Positions 13,925-16,660 of a stretch of DNA of 16,660 nt are shown one piece after another. The notes under the pieces were generated by a model, which saw nothing but the letters and a program-made list of their open reading frames with translations, was not told the origin of the DNA and made no database searches. Position numbers and translations under genes: made by a program. Each line of letters starts with the position of its first letter. Within the stretch, counting starts at the first letter, position 1. This stretch comes from Fidelibacterota bacterium UBA1611. Lineage in GTDB: Bacteria > Fidelibacterota > Marinisomatia > Marinisomatales > UBA1611. The DNA lies in contig DCMX01000159.1 of assembly GCA_002321855.1 (NCBI GenBank), positions 1-16,660 of the forward strand. Direction: 5' to 3'.

Positions 13925-16660
13925 TTAATAGTACTTGAGCACTTGTGTTTCCTGTACAAGCGCAAGCTTTAAGATCTTCTCTTCTCCGCCGGATGTGACC
14001 CGAACGATATAGAGCCCACTGGCGACCGGGTAACCATACTGGTTCTCCAGGTCCCAGTTTAGGAACTGGGTTGCGTCGTTCTTTTCGAGATGACGCACAT
14101 AGGTTCCACCCATTGTATAGATATCAATGGTGGCCTCCTGCGGTAGATGATTAAAAGACACATATTTATCCTTACGGCTGGTCTCCAGCTCATGGAACCC
14201 ATAATAAGGGTTGGGGTAAACATTCACATTTTCCACATCATTGGAAGATGCTGTAGCATTGGCCTGTGTGCTGAACGAGAACTCGTCAACCCCTGCCTGA
14301 ATAGGATTAGCATAGTTGAACGTGAGCACGTCCCCCTGGTTGAACTGTGTGTCCCACCAGACAACGTTCCAGGTCTGATAATCATAAATATTCACCGCTC
14401 CATAGTCACCAAGCTCACTGTAGGGAAGATGGATGAAGTGAGTATACATACGATTATAGTAATTGAAACTATAGACCGTGTCACCAGAAGCATAGGTCTG
14501 GCTCCTATCGTAGATATTAATATCTATCTGCTGTGGTCCAGCAGGGTCCTCCATATCCCAGACCTCGAACGGTATCTTGATCCTAAAGGGAGCACCAGTG
14601 CCGTCATTTGGATAAGCAGTAGTACCTGGGTCTGGATGGTTTGCTAAATCGTCTAACCTCGATCCAGTAATGAAAGCATATGAACCACCCTCATCTAACG
14701 CTGGATAGTATACAACCCCACTTGCCGTCACGGTTGGTTCATCCACGATCTCACCTGTGAACCGTATCTGGATATCTCTCTGAAGGATATCTGTGGATGT
14801 GATACCACTCCCCCAGGTATCCACAGCGCGGGCCGTAAGAGCCCAGCCATGCTGCGCATAGGAACCAAGGTCAAAATAGGCCTCACCAACCACGCTAATA
14901 TCCAATGGGCCAGCCTCGAAGGTCCAGCCGTACCAGTCGTTCGGTGCGGCATAGCCGCCAGTTACATTCACCTGGAGACCATTGAGCGTAACCGCCGCCG
15001 CAGAATTATGGTGCAGCTTGGACATATTGCCCACACTCATTCCACCATAGATATCCTGACCGCTGACGAATGTTTGGTCGTATAAAAGCACTGTGTTGCT
15101 CGAGTTTCTCAGGTTCCAATGGGTCTCTGTCTTGAACTCATACCCAAGCTCAGAGATGGTGTCAGAACCAACAGCATTGACAGTCGGGCCGTAATCGTAT
15201 AGATTATCCCACCCATCATCATACACAACATAACCAATCTCCAACGCTTCGAAATCTCCAGTGAACCACGGATTCACATTAACGGTAAATACATTGCTAC
15301 CTTCGAACGCTCCAAAACCATATTCAGTCCCCACTGTTCCAAAGATCAATGAGTCACCGGTCAGTGTACCATCAAGATTTACACAGTTCTGACCAGAGCC
15401 GGTCCCATAGGAACAAACGCCCCCGGCACCGGTAATGGCCCAACTGTTCACATTGGGTCCAAAACCCTCAGGAAAGTTGAACTGGACACCATCGATCCAG
15501 GAGCCAATACACACCAGGTCAAAGGCCAGTACAAGATCGATCGTACCAACGTCCGCAGACGCAATGGCCGCTCCCGTAACGGTGGATTCGGAACAGTCAA
15601 AGACCTTGCCAGCTGTCCTGCCTACCGAGTCCTCATACGCGGTCTGTTGCCAGATCCCAGCAAGATCACGATAATAATGCTGGTTATCAAAGTAGACAGT
15701 GTAGGTATCATCTACAAGATTACCAGAGTTAATGATATTCACATCAACACTAGCGTTCGCTGTTCCTGTATGGTCAACGGTCACTTCTGACCCGTTAGAG
15801 TTATTCACGGTGACACCGGGGTTCGCATCATGCGGGACCACGGTCAGTCTTGCCTCACCAGACTCTAACGTTTTGAAAGGACTTCCCTCATTATCTGCCA
15901 GAAAACTATACGCGGTCACAGCAAAATGATAGCCGACCCCATTGGACAACGGACGTCCACGGATCTCATCATAGTCCGTGTTATAAAAACGCTGGACTCC
16001 ACTATTTGTACCTGTCTGTTTCGCGACATTCACTACCAGTCCGGTCAGGGGGTCCACTGCGGGATCCAGAATATTCTGGATCAGGTTGATCTTATCAAAA
16101 GTGGCGACCTTGACACCTTCTGTCAGCGGAGAGCCGGCACCAGGTAACTGATAGACATTGTAGCCTTCGAACACGAAGCCAGCACTTTCCAGTTCCTCTG
16201 TGGAACTAACAGCAGCTGCATCAGCGCCCCAGTCCAAGGTTATCCTGCCATCCATTTCCACGGCCGTAAGAGATGGGCGCGTGGGAGCACTGGGCAGACT
16301 GAATTTATTATCATAGGCGAACTGTGCATAGGTATCCACGAACTTGGCCACGGATACGGATGAGACAGCGTCCAGACCGATACCGGCCGCAAGAGCGAAC
16401 ACAACATCGGCAGTATCACCCAGGTTCATGACAAATGGGCCGCTCGCCATCACCAGGCGTCGATCACCAGGAGGCAATTGAACACCATCGACCCAGCCGC
16501 TACCGCTAACAGGGTCACCAGAAAGAGCAAAATTTGTTACTTCACCGGTGGAGAGATCCGTCCAGGGGACCTGCACAGGATACTCAGGCCGGGGGAGAAA
16601 ACCTTCCATGAGGTTAAAGAACTGCAACGAACCATTATAGGAAGAAAGGTCCGGGTCGCT
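13925..16660 (-). CDS. Large T9SS-secreted surface protein, N-terminus outside the window
   Basis: The frame is open to the window edge, so 911 C-terminal residues of a longer protein are seen. The early part (about 45-80: G-D-P-V-S-G-S-G-W, P-P-G-D-R-R, S-G-P-F-x-M) resembles segments common in large secreted FCB proteins. Residues about 122-276 look like a fibronectin type III-like domain (T-L-D-W at its start, Y-H-F-A-V-T-A-Y at its end). A long beta-rich, Asn/Gly/Ser/Thr-rich middle carries no enzyme motif I recognise. Residues 809-911 are a T9SS type A sorting domain: V-Y-P-N-P-Y, I-D-I-Y-T-M-G-G, N-W-D-L-E-N-Q, V-A-S-G-L-Y-I-V-R-V, then K-I-L-K-L-A-L. By family this tail directs passage through the T9SS and is usually removed on attachment. 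The porV-family gene follows 24 bases later. G+C is higher than in the left half of the window. Confidence 0.88.
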   Translation of the reverse strand, partial: SDPDLSSYNGSLQFFNLMEGFLPRPEYPVQVPWTDLSTGEVTNFALSGDPVSGSGWVDGVQLPPGDRRLVMASGPFVMNLGDTADVVFALAAGIGLDAVSSVSVAKFVDTYAQFAYDNKFSLPSAPTRPSLTAVEMDGRITLDWGADAAAVSSTEELESAGFVFEGYNVYQLPGAGSPLTEGVKVATFDKINLIQNILDPAVDPLTGLVVNVAKQTGTNSGVQRFYNTDYDEIRGRPLSNGVGYHFAVTAYSFLADNEGSPFKTLESGEARLTVVPHDANPGVTVNNSNGSEVTVDHTGTANASVDVNIINSGNLVDDTYTVYFDNQHYYRDLAGIWQQTAYEDSVGRTAGKVFDCSESTVTGAAIASADVGTIDLVLAFDLVCIGSWIDGVQFNFPEGFGPNVNSWAITGAGGVCSYGTGSGQNCVNLDGTLTGDSLIFGTVGTEYGFGAFEGSNVFTVNVNPWFTGDFEALEIGYVVYDDGWDNLYDYGPTVNAVGSDTISELGYEFKTETHWNLRNSSNTVLLYDQTFVSGQDIYGGMSVGNMSKLHHNSAAAVTLNGLQVNVTGGYAAPNDWYGWTFEAGPLDISVVGEAYFDLGSYAQHGWALTARAVDTWGSGITSTDILQRDIQIRFTGEIVDEPTVTASGVVYYPALDEGGSYAFITGSRLDDLANHPDPGTTAYPNDGTGAPFRIKIPFEVWDMEDPAGPQQIDINIYDRSQTYASGDTVYSFNYYNRMYTHFIHLPYSELGDYGAVNIYDYQTWNVVWWDTQFNQGDVLTFNYANPIQAGVDEFSFSTQANATASSNDVENVNVYPNPYYGFHELETSRKDKYVSFNHLPQEATIDIYTMGGTYVRHLEKNDATQFLNWDLENQYGYPVASGLYIVRVTSGGEEKILKLALVQETQVLKYY

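Noticed and set aside
14147..16147. Several plus-strand frames of 65-166 codons opposite the T9SS cargo gene.
   Set aside because: They are antisense shadows of a continuous 911-codon frame with a clear T9SS tail.

Overview
The window looks like a chromosomal segment of a Gram-negative bacterium of the Fibrobacteres-Chlorobi-Bacteroidetes (FCB) superphylum. A Marinimicrobia (SAR406)-like or Calditrichaeota-like organism is my best guess. The support is a PorV-type outer-membrane barrel next to a large secreted protein with a type IX secretion (T9SS) C-terminal sorting domain, a dockerin-tailed exported arylsulfotransferase-like protein, a type 3 prolyl-tRNA synthetase, and a rhomboid with a Bacteroidetes-style soluble tail. 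The taxonomic name is inference, because no rRNA or tRNA gene is present.

Left block (1-4330, minus strand): proS, recO, a rhomboid protease, motA and the start of motB (cut by the window edge) are read in that order. proS/recO and motA/motB are tightly spaced; the other gaps are 70-90 bases. A 139-base divergent region separates proS from a TrmH-family rRNA/tRNA 2'-O-methyltransferase on the plus strand (4470-5219).

Middle block (5429-11322): a plus-strand cluster of a CPBP membrane protease, the MgtE magnesium channel and a family 2 glycosyltransferase meets, one base apart, a minus-strand membrane protein built from two halves related by duplication. From a shared intergenic region holding a perfect 11-bp palindrome, a second plus-strand operon runs rightwards: a small membrane protein, an AroQ-fold protein that has lost its catalytic residues, and an exported M23 zinc peptidase.

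Right block (11329-16660, minus strand): a T9SS cargo protein (N-terminus outside the window) is followed 24 bases later by a PorV-family barrel, then by a strong bidirectional hairpin terminator. An exported arylsulfotransferase-like beta-propeller with a C-terminal dockerin starts only 10 bases beyond that hairpin. The cargo and PorV genes are visibly richer in G+C than the left and middle blocks.

Most of the window is ordinary core and envelope biology. The items that deserve a second look are the catalytically stripped AroQ homologue coupled to an M23 peptidase, the duplicated membrane protein, the palindrome between the two divergent transcripts at 9565-9590, and the terminator at the very edge of the arylsulfotransferase gene. 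I found no CRISPR array, insertion sequence, phage gene or recognisable defence system.
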